64,000 nucleotides of DNA, from assembly GCF_000686845.1 (NCBI RefSeq), contig NZ_JMLS01000012.1, positions 124,001 through 188,000 of the forward strand, written 5' to 3'. The translations under genes and the position numbers were made by a program. This stretch comes from Paenibacillus sp. UNC451MF (GTDB lineage Bacteria > Bacillota > Bacilli > Paenibacillales > NBRC-103111). The notes beneath the pieces were generated by a model. The model did not search any database, was not told the DNA's origin, and saw only the letters and a program-made list of their open reading frames with translations. Shown one piece after another: positions 26,218-35,197 of the stretch (its first letter is position 1; each line of letters starts with the position of its first letter).

Positions 26218-27768
26218 ATGGAATCCAAAAAGAAATTGAAACGTTTAGTAAGTGGGGTCATGATCTCGACGATTGCAGTTACTGCAGTTGGCTGTGGATC
26301 GGGTGGAGACAAGGCGCCAGCAGCAGGGAAAGACGCAGGCTCCTCTGCATCGTCAGCACCTCTTGAGCTCAGTATCATGCTTCCAGCGTTTAAGCCAACG
26401 TTTCCTAAGGATGGAAGTCCTGTAGTTGCAGAATTGGAGAAGTTCACCAATAGTAAAATGCATTTGGAATGGGTACCGGACTCCTCTTATGCGGAGAAAA
26501 TGAACATTACTCTTGCATCCGGTAAATTGCCTACCGTAATGGTTATTAAAGATAAAACAGCAAGCTTCATCAATGCGGCTCGTTCCGGTGCATTCTGGGA
26601 AGTAGGCCCGTATTTGAAAGACTACCCGAACCTGAGTAAAGCGAATTCGATCGTAAACAACAATATCTCCGTTGACGGCAAAGTCTACGGTGTATACCGC
26701 GCAAGACCGCTCGGAAGAAATGGTATCGTGTACCGCAAAGAGTGGCTGGATAATCTTGGAATGAAAGAACCGAAGACGATCGACGACTTTTACAACATGC
26801 TGAAAGCCTTTACAACCCAAGACCCGGACAAAAACGGCAAAAACGATACGTACGGCATGGTTATTTCCAAATACACCGGTCCTTTCGATATTATGCAAAC
26901 CTGGTTCGGCGTGCCGAATAAATGGGGTACTGACGCAAGCGGCAAGTTAATTCCTGCACACTTTGCTCCAGAGTATATGGATGCCCTTAAATTCTTCAAG
27001 AAGCTGTATGACGAGAAGCTGATCAATGCGGACTTTGCCGTCATGGATTCTAACAAATGGACAGATCCTATCGTAAATGGACAAGCCGGCGTTATGGTTG
27101 ACGTAACGGACAATGCGGCAAGAATCGATGACAAAATTCATACCGCTTTGCAGCAAGCAGGCAAAGACGATAAGAGCAAGTACTTCATGGATATCTTAGG
27201 CTCTGTTTCCGGTCCAAAAGGTAACCGTGCGCTTCCTACATCCGGTTACGCAGGTATGCTTGTTATCTCCAAATCGACTGTGAAAACAGAAAAGGATCTT
27301 CGCCAAGTACTTGGTTTCTTGGATAAATTAAATGAAGCGGAAGCACAAAACCTAGGCTTCAACGGTATCGAAGGCAAGCACTACAAGAAAGTAGAAGGCG
27401 GCATCGAGCCGATCAAGGATACAGCTATGATGGATCAGGAAGTAAGCGGCTTGAACCAAATGTTCATGGGTATTCCAGAAAATAGATACTATGAAGTGGT
27501 TCAAACACCGGTTCGTATTAAATCGAATGAAGTACAAAAAGCAAACGAGTCTATCGTAGTAGCGAACCCTGCTGAGCCACTTGTTTCCAACGTATATGCA
27601 CAAAAAGGTCCTCAATTGGATAACATCATCAGTGATGCCAGAACCAAGTTCATCGTAGGACAAATTGATGAAGCAGGCTTTAAAGCAGCTGTCGAGCTTT
27701 GGAAAAAAAGCGGCGGCGACGATTATGTAAAAGAAATCAACGATTTGTATCAAGCATCAAAAAAATAA
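26218..27768 (+). CDS. Extracellular solute-binding lipoprotein (LipO/YtcQ type)
   Basis: The 516-residue protein has a lipoprotein signal peptide with lipobox TAVGC and lipidated C26, followed by a Gly/Ser/Ala linker. The mature part is a large type-1 periplasmic-binding fold of the LipO/YtcQ class, longer than the 440-residue paralogues elsewhere in this window. It delivers the oligosaccharide to the two permeases directly upstream. The position after the permeases, not before, is normal for this class. A clean terminator follows. Confidence 0.93.
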   Translation: MESKKKLKRLVSGVMISTIAVTAVGCGSGGDKAPAAGKDAGSSASSAPLELSIMLPAFKPTFPKDGSPVVAELEKFTNSKMHLEWVPDSSYAEKMNITLASGKLPTVMVIKDKTASFINAARSGAFWEVGPYLKDYPNLSKANSIVNNNISVDGKVYGVYRARPLGRNGIVYRKEWLDNLGMKEPKTIDDFYNMLKAFTTQDPDKNGKNDTYGMVISKYTGPFDIMQTWFGVPNKWGTDASGKLIPAHFAPEYMDALKFFKKLYDEKLINADFAVMDSNKWTDPIVNGQAGVMVDVTDNAARIDDKIHTALQQAGKDDKSKYFMDILGSVSGPKGNRALPTSGYAGMLVISKSTVKTEKDLRQVLGFLDKLNEAEAQNLGFNGIEGKHYKKVEGGIEPIKDTAMMDQEVSGLNQMFMGIPENRYYEVVQTPVRIKSNEVQKANESIVVANPAEPLVSNVYAQKGPQLDNIISDARTKFIVGQIDEAGFKAAVELWKKSGGDDYVKEINDLYQASKK

Positions 27769-27781
27769 ACAAAGATTATAG

Positions 27782-27812
27782 GGCTGTGTCCTGAGACACA
27801 GCCTGTTTTCTT
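27782..27812 (+). terminator. Rho-independent terminator after the transporter operon
   Basis: A 9-bp perfect stem (ggctgtgtc / gacacagcc) with a ctga loop is followed by tgttttctt. Confidence 0.9.
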
Positions 27813-27948
27813 GCTAAACACAAGGTTGTGCAAGGAAGTGATAGCAATGCAACAAAGTCTAAGCGGAATATTGCCGCCTCACAAGAATATCCAATGGCTG
27901 TAAAATGCAATGTCAGTTACATTAAGAACTAGATTAAGGGGGAGAGAC

Positions 27949-28650
27949 ATGACTACGATTAGTGAAACATTGCCATATCAACTAGGAGAACTCATCTATC
28001 ACAATCCTTTAAGCTGTGAACAAGATGTGCAGCCATTTATTATGGAAGGGAAAGCGGCGATCAGCTTCCCGCAGCAAAGAATGCGGATGGAAAATGTGCT
28101 GGATCCGCAGCTGGGACAGCAGGCGAATTTTGTATTCTGGTGCCCTCAGAATTTCCCGGATTCGATTGCTATTACTTGGGATTTTTGGCCGATTCGCGAA
28201 CCTGGACTTTGCATGACCTTTTTCTCGGCAACAGGGGCAAACGGTGAGGATTTGTTCGATGAAAGCCTTGCGCCGCGGACAGGCATTTATCCCCAGTATC
28301 ATAATGGAGATATGAATGCCTATCATGTATCGTATTTCAGACGTAAAGAAGCTGACGAGCGAAGCTTCCATACCTGCAACCTGCGTAAAAGCCGCGGTCT
28401 GCACCTGGTAGCTCAAGGAGGAGATCCGATTCCTTCGGTTAGCGACGCATCAGGGCCATATAAAATTAAAGTGTTAAAATGGAAAGATGAAATCGTATTC
28501 ATGATCAATGACCTGATAGTGTTCCAATGGAAAGATGATGGAGAAACCTTCGGTAAGCGACTCGAGGGTGGGAAAATCGGCTTTCGTCAACTAGCCCCAA
28601 TGATCGGGGAATATGCCAATTTACATGTGTATGCATTGGAGAGAGGGTAG
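27949..28650 (+). CDS. DUF1961 family protein (YesU-like)
   Basis: The 233-residue protein resembles B. subtilis YesU, a concanavalin-like beta-jelly-roll protein in the rhamnogalacturonan cluster. Characteristic sections are ANFVFWCPQNFPDSIAITWD, HNGDMNAYHVSYFRR and a C-terminal KIGFRQLAPMIGEYANLHVY. No catalytic activity has been established for the family to my knowledge; a role in binding or cleaving pectic fragments is inferred. There is no signal peptide. ATG 27949 has an aggggag site. The stop is four bases before the acetylesterase start, so the pair is translationally linked. Confidence 0.88.
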   Translation: MTTISETLPYQLGELIYHNPLSCEQDVQPFIMEGKAAISFPQQRMRMENVLDPQLGQQANFVFWCPQNFPDSIAITWDFWPIREPGLCMTFFSATGANGEDLFDESLAPRTGIYPQYHNGDMNAYHVSYFRRKEADERSFHTCNLRKSRGLHLVAQGGDPIPSVSDASGPYKIKVLKWKDEIVFMINDLIVFQWKDDGETFGKRLEGGKIGFRQLAPMIGEYANLHVYALERG

Positions 28651-28653
28651 CTT

Positions 28654-29340
28654 ATGCAGCCAAAGACTCGGATTTATATAGCCGGTGATTCTACAGCGGC
28701 TAACTATCCGCCGGAGCAATCGCCGATGGCGGGCTGGGGACAAATGATTGGTGAACTGCTGACAGACGATGCAGAGGTGTGCAACGAGGCATCATGTGGA
28801 AGAAGCTCGAAGAGCTTTATGGACGAGGGTCGGCTCAAACCTATAGCGGATAATATTCAACAGGGTGACTATTTGTTTATCCAGTTCGGGCACAACGACC
28901 AGAAACCGGATGCGGAGCGTCATACCGAGCCGTTCACTACTTATTTGGACCATTTGCTTCAATATATAGCGGCAGCTCGGAGAAAAGGGGCTACGCCCGT
29001 TTTATTCACTTCGGTAGCCCGCAGAAACTTTAATGACGAAGGCGTTCTTGTTCCGACTCATGGGGACTATCCGGCAGCTATGAAGAAGCTGGCGTCGGAG
29101 CAGACGGTGCTTCTGATCGATATGGAAGCAAAGACGGATGAACTCTACCGTTCATTAGGCTCAGAAGCATCCAAGCGGTTATTTGTATGGCTTGAGCCTA
29201 AAGAGCATCCGAATTATCCGGATGGTGTTCGGGATAACACGCATTTTAATGAGCAGGGCGCTAGAGAAGTGGCAAAGATTGTTGTGTCGCAGCTGATCAA
29301 GGTATGTCCAGAATTGACAAGAGTTATTAAACCAGCTTGA
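28654..29340 (+). CDS. Rhamnogalacturonan acetylesterase (YesT/RhgT type, SGNH hydrolase)
   Basis: The 228-residue SGNH hydrolase has block I GDST with nucleophile S13, block III FIQFGHNDQK and the Asp-His pair D194 and H197 (RDNTHFNEQGA). These match YesT/RhgT enzymes that remove acetyl esters from rhamnogalacturonan backbone galacturonate, opening it to lyases and hydrolases. There is no signal peptide, so deacetylation occurs on imported oligomers. It lies between the YesU-like and YetA-like genes in one operon. Confidence 0.92.
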   Translation: MQPKTRIYIAGDSTAANYPPEQSPMAGWGQMIGELLTDDAEVCNEASCGRSSKSFMDEGRLKPIADNIQQGDYLFIQFGHNDQKPDAERHTEPFTTYLDHLLQYIAAARRKGATPVLFTSVARRNFNDEGVLVPTHGDYPAAMKKLASEQTVLLIDMEAKTDELYRSLGSEASKRLFVWLEPKEHPNYPDGVRDNTHFNEQGAREVAKIVVSQLIKVCPELTRVIKPA

Positions 29341-29397
29341 AATGGTGCCAAAGTCATTTTCAAGCTGGATTGTATCGATAAAGGAGAGGGTAAAACG

Positions 29398-32007
29398 GTG
29401 AGTACACAAGCAGAACGAATTCAAATGCAATGGCTGGGGAAAAGCGGACATGTCTCCGATGGATTAGGTGTCACATGGGGGATTCCATGGGCAGAAGGAG
29501 AGCTTCAACGCAGCGAATCCTTGACATTAGTCGGATCAACTGGGGAAGACGTTCCCGTTCAAAGCTGGCCAACGGCATATTGGCCTGATGGAAGCGTCAA
29601 GTGGTCGGCTCATGCTGCCTCCATTAAGGGTGACCGATCTGACACGTATTATATTAGCAAAGGAGCTTCTGCGGCACCTGCGTCAGCAGTTACTGTGACG
29701 GAAACCGAAGAAACGATTGTTGTAGACACTGGCACGATGATTTGCCGTTTGAATCGCGAAGGACAATCCATCATCCGTTCTATTTACCGCGACGGATCGC
29801 TGGTGTGCTCGGATGGTAAGCTTCAATGTATTCGCGAGGAACGTCATGTAACTAACGGAAGCAAGACATTGAAGGAGCATACATTCACAAGCCGTGTTTC
29901 GAAGGTTATCGTGGAGCAGCAGGGACCTGTTCGTGCGGTTGTGAAAATAGAAGGTAACCATAAGCTGAATAACGGCGTAAGGGAATGGATGCCGTTCACA
30001 TTGCGCTTGTATTTCTATGCCGGGCAGTATGCCATCAAGGCGATTCACACCTTCGCTTATGACGGCAATCCCCATATGGATTTTGTCAAAGGAATTGGAA
30101 TGACGTTCAAGGTCCCTATGCAAGGACCATTATATAATCGTCACGTGCGGTTTACGGGAGATAGCGGCTTGTTCAGCGAATCGCCTAAGCACCTGATGAC
30201 AATTCGCACAACAGGTAAATATGAAGAAATATTCAGACGGCAGACAGCGGGTGAAAATGTCAGCTTTGACCCAATTGAAGACGAACGTTTTATCGGACTT
30301 ATCGAAGAGTCTGCGGTATGGGACAGCTTCAAACTCGTCCAAGGCACAGCGGATTCGTATACGATAACGAAACGCACTCAAGAAGGCTGCGCATGGATTC
30401 GCGCCGCATTCGGGCAGCGTTCGCTCGGAACGGTGTATGCGGGCGGCGAGAACGGTGGGCTAGGCGTAGGAGTGCGTAACTTCTGGAAGAAGTACCCGTC
30501 CTCTCTTGAGCTTCACCACACATCCAAGGACGAAGCGGAGATGACTGTATGGTTCTGGTCTCCGGATGCAGAGCCAATGGATTTGCGTCATTACGACACA
30601 ACTACGCACTTACAGTCATCTTACGAAGGATTCGACGAAATGAGAAGCACTCCATTTGGTGTTGCAAACACAAGTGAATTGGCGATTTGGTGCTTTGACA
30701 AGACGCCGAGTCACGAGACTCTTCATGCAGCAGCACTGGAATGCCAATCTCCATCTCTGTTAGTTTGTGAGCCGGAATATTATCACAAGGCCAAAGCTTT
30801 CGGCGTCTGGAGCCTTCCGAACCGTAGTACTGCGGTTCATACCAAAATTGAAGATCAGCTGGATGCAGCTATCGAGTTTTACAAAGAGGAAATCGAGCAG
30901 CGCAGATGGTATGGCTTTTGGGATTTCGGCGATGTGATGCATGGCTATGATCCTACGCGTCATACTTGGCGTTACGATATCGGAGGCTGCGCATGGCAAA
31001 ATACGGAGCTAGTGCCGAATATGTGGCTCTGGTATATGTTCCTTCGTTCCGGGCGCGAAGATATATTCCGTCTGGCTGAAGCTATGACACGTCATACAAG
31101 TGAAGTAGATTTGTACCACTTTGGCGAATATTCCGGGCTAGGCTCCCGTCACAATGTTATCCATTGGGGCTGCGGCTGCAAGGAAGCGCGGATTGGTATG
31201 GCAGGGTTACACCGGTTCTTCTATTACTTGACGGCAGACGAGCGAATCGGGGATATCATGGATGAAGTGACCGATTCCGATTACACGACCGCTCATTTAG
31301 ATCCGATGCGCTATTATTTCCCTAAAGACGAGTATCCGACCCATGCACGTGTAGGTCCGGATTGGGCTGCCTTCAGCTCGAACTGGATGACCCGATGGGA
31401 GCGACATGAGGATACGACTTATCGCGATAAGCTGTTGGTCGGCATAGAAAGCTTGAAAAACATGCCAAACCGGATGAAAAACTTGGCTGTTCACGGCTAT
31501 GATCCGAAAACCGGTAAGCTTTACGATATGGGGAACAATGCCGGTGGTCATTTGGCTATTTGTATGGGCGGTCCGCAGGTTTGGATGGAGCTCGTTCTTA
31601 TGCTTAAGGATGCTGAATGGGAGAGCATGTTAGTCGAGATCGGAGCATTCTACAATTTGCCTAGGGAAGAGAAACGGGCTAAGCTGGTTGGTTCCCTTGG
31701 TAACGGAGGCTATGCATGGCCTATGTTCTCAACCGGTATTGCGGCATATGCTTCCGTCCATAACAAGGATGAAGCGTTGGCTGAGCTTGCATGGAGCATC
31801 TTGCTCAAAGATGAAGTAGGTCAGGTCAATCTTACGGATATTACAAAACCGGTAGAAACCCTGGAATACATCAGACCGATCAAGGAAATTCCTTGGATCG
31901 CTACCAACACCATCTCCCAATGGTCGCTTAATGCTATTGTGTGCATGGAATTAATTAGCAGCTCTTTAGAGAAAGCCGCAGCTGCAGCTGCAGCGGTACA
32001 TCAATAA
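29398..32007 (+). CDS. YetA/PcRGLX-like rhamnogalacturonan lyase (PL26-type)
   Basis: The 869-residue protein resembles the YetA family, related to the exo-rhamnogalacturonan lyase PcRGLX (PL26). An N-terminal beta-rich RIFT-barrel-like domain (~1-90) contains VQSWPTAYWPDGSVKWSAHA. A long central beta-sandwich and (alpha/alpha) barrel follow (WRYDIGGCAWQNTELVPNMW, GLGSRHNVIHWGCGCKEARI). The predicted role is exo-cleavage of imported rhamnogalacturonan chains, making unsaturated ends for the GH105 enzyme. The start is GTG 29398 with gagaggg upstream. The C-terminus ends in an unusual seven-alanine run before VHQ. A terminator follows. Confidence 0.87.
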   Translation: MSTQAERIQMQWLGKSGHVSDGLGVTWGIPWAEGELQRSESLTLVGSTGEDVPVQSWPTAYWPDGSVKWSAHAASIKGDRSDTYYISKGASAAPASAVTVTETEETIVVDTGTMICRLNREGQSIIRSIYRDGSLVCSDGKLQCIREERHVTNGSKTLKEHTFTSRVSKVIVEQQGPVRAVVKIEGNHKLNNGVREWMPFTLRLYFYAGQYAIKAIHTFAYDGNPHMDFVKGIGMTFKVPMQGPLYNRHVRFTGDSGLFSESPKHLMTIRTTGKYEEIFRRQTAGENVSFDPIEDERFIGLIEESAVWDSFKLVQGTADSYTITKRTQEGCAWIRAAFGQRSLGTVYAGGENGGLGVGVRNFWKKYPSSLELHHTSKDEAEMTVWFWSPDAEPMDLRHYDTTTHLQSSYEGFDEMRSTPFGVANTSELAIWCFDKTPSHETLHAAALECQSPSLLVCEPEYYHKAKAFGVWSLPNRSTAVHTKIEDQLDAAIEFYKEEIEQRRWYGFWDFGDVMHGYDPTRHTWRYDIGGCAWQNTELVPNMWLWYMFLRSGREDIFRLAEAMTRHTSEVDLYHFGEYSGLGSRHNVIHWGCGCKEARIGMAGLHRFFYYLTADERIGDIMDEVTDSDYTTAHLDPMRYYFPKDEYPTHARVGPDWAAFSSNWMTRWERHEDTTYRDKLLVGIESLKNMPNRMKNLAVHGYDPKTGKLYDMGNNAGGHLAICMGGPQVWMELVLMLKDAEWESMLVEIGAFYNLPREEKRAKLVGSLGNGGYAWPMFSTGIAAYASVHNKDEALAELAWSILLKDEVGQVNLTDITKPVETLEYIRPIKEIPWIATNTISQWSLNAIVCMELISSSLEKAAAAAAAVHQ

Positions 32008-32025
32008 CGAATACACCACAGATAA

Positions 32026-32077
32026 AGCACAAGGCTCGTTCGACTTTTTTTGAGCGGGCTTTTGTGCAAATTTTTTA
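32026..32077 (+). terminator. Terminator after the YesU-YesT-YetA-like operon
   Basis: A stem formed by gcacaa / ttgtgc and an inner ggctcg / tgagc-type pairing is followed by a T-run. Confidence 0.75.
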
Positions 32078-32124
32078 TGTAATATTTTTCACTATATGGA
32101 ATAAATGTGAAGGGGAATCGCAAT

Positions 32125-33453
32125 ATGAAAAAGAAAATAGTAGGTACTTTGGCGGCATTGGCCGCAGTAAGTATGTTTGCAACCGCTTGTGGCGGAGGAA
32201 GTAACGGTGCCAGTGCTCCAGATGCGAAAGATACGACAGTAAAGGAAAACAAGGAGCCTGTGGAGCTGGTGTTCTATTCAATGAGCCGTGACTCCGAGGC
32301 CAGCTTTAATGATCGCTACGGTGATGCGATTCGTAAAAAGTTTCCGAACTATACGATCAAATACATACAAAGAGCAACGGGCAGCGACTTGCAGGATTTG
32401 ATAAATGCCGGTCAAAGAATCGATATCCAGTGGGATTCTATCGGTTCGTTCCCTGCGAGTAATATGGTATTCGAGCTCAGCTATGACATGACGGAGCTGA
32501 TAAAGAAGCATCAGATAGATTTGAGCCGTTTCGAGCCTTCTTTGATCGATGCCATGAAGCAGTTGGGGAATGGGGCGATTTATGGACTCCCTGTCTATAA
32601 TGAACGGATGGCGTTATTTTATAACAAGGACATTTTCGATAAGCTGAACGTTCCTTATCCAAAAGACGGCATGACTTGGGTCGAGCTGAATGAGATCGCC
32701 AAAAAACTTAACGTAGAGAAGGACGGAGTGACCTACACAGGATTCTCGCCTTCCGTTAATCACCTGTTCCTGGTCAACCAGTATTCGCTGCCGCTGCTTA
32801 ATAAAGATCTGCGCTCGAACATTTCGAACGAAAAATGGAAGCAAATATTGGATTTGCAGCTGCTTCAGCCAACTCAAAATCCGGTGTACCAAAAAGCGAT
32901 GGCCAACAATAAAGGCAAAATTCTAGATTTGAACCAGTTTGCTAAAGATCAATCCTTGGCTATGTTCATCTCCTCACCGATACTGCCTCAAGTTATGAAG
33001 GACGAATTGTCCAAGTTTAACTGGGATGTTGTATCTGAGCCTACTATGCCGGATGCTCCAGGAGTAGGACCGCAATCGTACCCGGGTTATTTCGCCGTAA
33101 CGAAAATGGCTAAAGACAAAGATGCTGCGATGGAAGTCATTAAGTTCTTAACTTCAGATGAATACCAAATGGACTATTCCAAGAAAGGTATTATGACGAC
33201 TTTGAAAAACGAGTCGATTCAAAAAGCATTGGGACAAGAAAGTGCTTTTAAAGGAAAAAACTATGGCGCGTTCTTCTATAACAAATTCCCGGCTATTGCC
33301 GATAAAACCATCCAAGAGAGCCAAGTGGCCATCCTCGGTACTTACACGAAAAACTTGAACAAGCTATCCACGGGTGATATGGATATCAATACCTTCATGC
33401 GTACAGCAGAAGAGGAAGCCAATAAGCTTCTGGATAGCTTGAAGAAAAAATAA
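32125..33453 (+). CDS. Extracellular solute-binding lipoprotein (family 1), no adjacent permeases
   Basis: The 442-residue lipoprotein has a signal peptide ending in lipobox FATAC with C22, a Gly/Ser/Ala linker, and a sugar-binding fold. The conserved element FYNKDIFDKLNVPYPKDGMT is shared with the two paralogues at 55731 and 62983. It binds a carbohydrate outside the cell; the ligand is unknown. No permease genes lie next to it, and it is flanked by terminators on both sides. It may feed the permeases at 24191-26059, which already have their own partner. ATG 32125 has an aagggg ribosome site; an upstream in-frame GTG overlaps it. Confidence 0.92.
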   Translation: MKKKIVGTLAALAAVSMFATACGGGSNGASAPDAKDTTVKENKEPVELVFYSMSRDSEASFNDRYGDAIRKKFPNYTIKYIQRATGSDLQDLINAGQRIDIQWDSIGSFPASNMVFELSYDMTELIKKHQIDLSRFEPSLIDAMKQLGNGAIYGLPVYNERMALFYNKDIFDKLNVPYPKDGMTWVELNEIAKKLNVEKDGVTYTGFSPSVNHLFLVNQYSLPLLNKDLRSNISNEKWKQILDLQLLQPTQNPVYQKAMANNKGKILDLNQFAKDQSLAMFISSPILPQVMKDELSKFNWDVVSEPTMPDAPGVGPQSYPGYFAVTKMAKDKDAAMEVIKFLTSDEYQMDYSKKGIMTTLKNESIQKALGQESAFKGKNYGAFFYNKFPAIADKTIQESQVAILGTYTKNLNKLSTGDMDINTFMRTAEEEANKLLDSLKKK

Positions 33454-33480
33454 GCTAGTCAGCATCATTAGCGAGTGAAG

Positions 33481-33543
33481 CAATCGCTCCTTAAGTATCA
33501 CAGCCTCAAAGCAGGCTGCGATACCTGGGGCGATTGTTTTTAT
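33481..33543 (+). terminator. Strong multi-stem terminator after the solute-binding protein
   Basis: Nested pairings caatcgc/gcgattg, gtatc/gatac and cagcct/aggctg form one long hairpin, followed by tttttat. It separates the convergent aminotransferase gene. Confidence 0.9.
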
Positions 33544-33558
33544 CATTAGGGGTACTCC

Positions 33559-34731
33559 TTACTTAAACCGCTGTACAAAGCTTCCCATTCGTTCGATTGC
33601 CTCAGTAATATTTTGGATTGAAGAAGCGTAGGAGCAGCGAATATGTCCTTCACCGCATGAACCTAGCACATTGCCAGGGACGACAGCTACCTTCTTCTCC
33701 TCCAGCAGTTGATCGGCAAATTGCTCGGAAGTCAGGCCTGTATGTTGTATTGAAGGGAAGGCATAAAAGGCACCCTTAGGCTCGAAGCAGGGGAGACCGA
33801 TTTCTTCAAAGCCTTTTAGTATAAGTCGTCTGCGTTGATCGTAGGAAGCGACCATTTCATTCACCTCATGAGAGCCGTTGCGAAGCGCTTCGATAGCTGC
33901 CCTCTGAGTTGTGATGGGTGCGCAAATCATCGTGTATTGATGAATCTTGGTCATAGCTGCAATGACTTCCGAATGTCCGCAAGCATAGCCTAGTCTCCAG
34001 CCGGTCATTGCGTAAGCTTTGGAGAATCCGTTTAACAGGATCGTACGGTCTCTCATACCAGGCAGCTCAGCGAAGCAGGTATGCTGGCCAACATAGGTCA
34101 ATTTTTCATACACTTCATCAGAAATAACGATTAAATCGTATTTCTCCACTACTTTTGCAATTTTCTCAAGCTCTTCCCTTGGCATCGTTGCTCCAGTTGG
34201 ATTATTCGGGTAATTGATTAGCAGCGCCTTGGTTCTAGGAGTTATCGCAGCTTCAACCTGCTCAGCGGTAATTCTAAATTCATTGTCTGCACTTGTGCTT
34301 AGAGGCACCGGAACGCCACCTGCCATGATCGTGCAGGGAGAGTACGATACATAGCAAGGCTCCGCAATCAGTACTTCGTCCCCGGGATGGAGAATGGCTC
34401 TTAATGCCAAATCCACTGCTTCACTGACGCCGACGGTAACGAGAACCTCATTTCGTGGCTCATACGTAACCCCATGGCTTCCGTGCAAGTGTAGGGCTAT
34501 TTCCTCTCTGAGCTCAAGCAATCCTGCATTGGAAGTGTACATGGTGTAGCCCTTGCGCAGGGAATCGATGCCGTTTTCTCTAATATTCCATGGTGTTACA
34601 AAATCAGGCTCGCCTACCCCTAGTGAAATGACGCCTTTCATCTCTGCCACTAAGTCAAAAAAACGACGAATACCTGAGGGGGGAAGATCCCTAACCGTTG
34701 GAGAAATGCGATTGGACCAATTCATATTCAT
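33559..34731 (-). CDS. PLP-dependent class I aminotransferase, probable alanine transaminase (AlaT/YugH type)
   Basis: The 390-residue protein is a fold-type I aminotransferase. The PLP-binding lysine lies in LLNGFSKAYAMTGWRLGYA, preceded by the cofactor motifs NYPNNPTGATMP and ISDEVYEKL. The N-terminus SLGVGEPDFVTPW and the C-terminal arginine motif HIRCSYASS also fit. B. subtilis YugH/AlaT, a close family relative, is an alanine transaminase. Its T-box leader carries a probable Ala specifier, which supports alanine as substrate or product, but other amino acids are possible. ATG 34731 is favoured with GGTGA upstream; an in-frame GTG (34740) is the alternative. Confidence 0.88.
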   Translation of the reverse strand: MNMNWSNRISPTVRDLPPSGIRRFFDLVAEMKGVISLGVGEPDFVTPWNIRENGIDSLRKGYTMYTSNAGLLELREEIALHLHGSHGVTYEPRNEVLVTVGVSEAVDLALRAILHPGDEVLIAEPCYVSYSPCTIMAGGVPVPLSTSADNEFRITAEQVEAAITPRTKALLINYPNNPTGATMPREELEKIAKVVEKYDLIVISDEVYEKLTYVGQHTCFAELPGMRDRTILLNGFSKAYAMTGWRLGYACGHSEVIAAMTKIHQYTMICAPITTQRAAIEALRNGSHEVNEMVASYDQRRRLILKGFEEIGLPCFEPKGAFYAFPSIQHTGLTSEQFADQLLEEKKVAVVPGNVLGSCGEGHIRCSYASSIQNITEAIERMGSFVQRFK

Positions 34732-34755
34732 AACGTTCACCAGCTTTCTTCAAAA

Positions 34756-34860
34756 TAAAAAGCCCCCGCCCCTGGAAAGGGACGAGAGCTTGAACTCACG
34801 CGATACCACCCTAATTGACATAATATAGCCAACCCTTTAAACGCTAGACGGCTGGATCCA
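34756..34860 (-). promoter_or_regulatory. Orphan T-box antiterminator/terminator module without Stem I
   Basis: On the minus strand this has the T-box motif (AATTAGGGTGGTATCGCG, 34799-34816), then a terminator ending in gggggcttttta. It is nearly identical to the full T-box 165 bp upstream, but one conserved base differs (ATCGCG instead of ACCGCG). No AGTA box, AG bulge or distal loop of Stem I is present in the ~60 bp separating it from the upstream terminator. A stem III-like hairpin remains. It lies between the full leader and the aminotransferase gene. Confidence 0.75.
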
Positions 34861-34918
34861 AAGCCATTTAACAAGTAAAAAGGAAACAGGTGCTTCCGGG
34901 AGATGTGTATAGACAACA

Positions 34919-35162
34919 AAAAAAGCCCCCATCCCCGGAAAGGGACGAGAGCTTAGCTCACGCGGTACCACCCTAATTGACAATAAAATGTCCACTCTTT
35001 CCGATAACGGCGGAAGACCGTCCTTCTCCTACTGTAAAGTTCAGAGGGCGACTCCGGGGCGGCTTTCAATCAGGCTTCACTCCCAGGTTCTCACCATCCC
35101 CGGGTCTCTTTGAGGTCTGCCTTGTTTACTTTCCCCATCACTGTCTTTGGTTCACTAAATTA
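34919..35162 (-). promoter_or_regulatory. T-box riboswitch leader of the aminotransferase, probable Ala specifier
   Basis: On the minus strand the leader has a complete Stem I: lower GGGG/CCCC pairs, an AGTA box (GGGGAAAGTAAAC), an AGAGA bulge and a distal hairpin with the GATGGTGAGAA loop. The T-box sequence TTAGGGTGGTACCGCG (34961-34976) and a terminator ending in gggggcttttttt follow. By folding, the specifier position opposite AGTA is GCC (plus-strand 35061-35063), an Ala codon; AGC (Ser), shifted by one base, is the alternative. Uncharged tRNA should stabilise the antiterminator and allow expression. Confidence 0.88.
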
Positions 35163-35168
35163 ATCAAA

Positions 35169-35197
35169 ACTATAACACGGTCGATTTTACCTGTCAA
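35169..35197 (-). promoter_or_regulatory. Sigma-A promoter for the T-box leader
   Basis: On the minus strand TTGACA and TATAGT are separated by exactly 17 bp. Transcription would begin near 35162, the start of the T-box leader. Confidence 0.75.
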
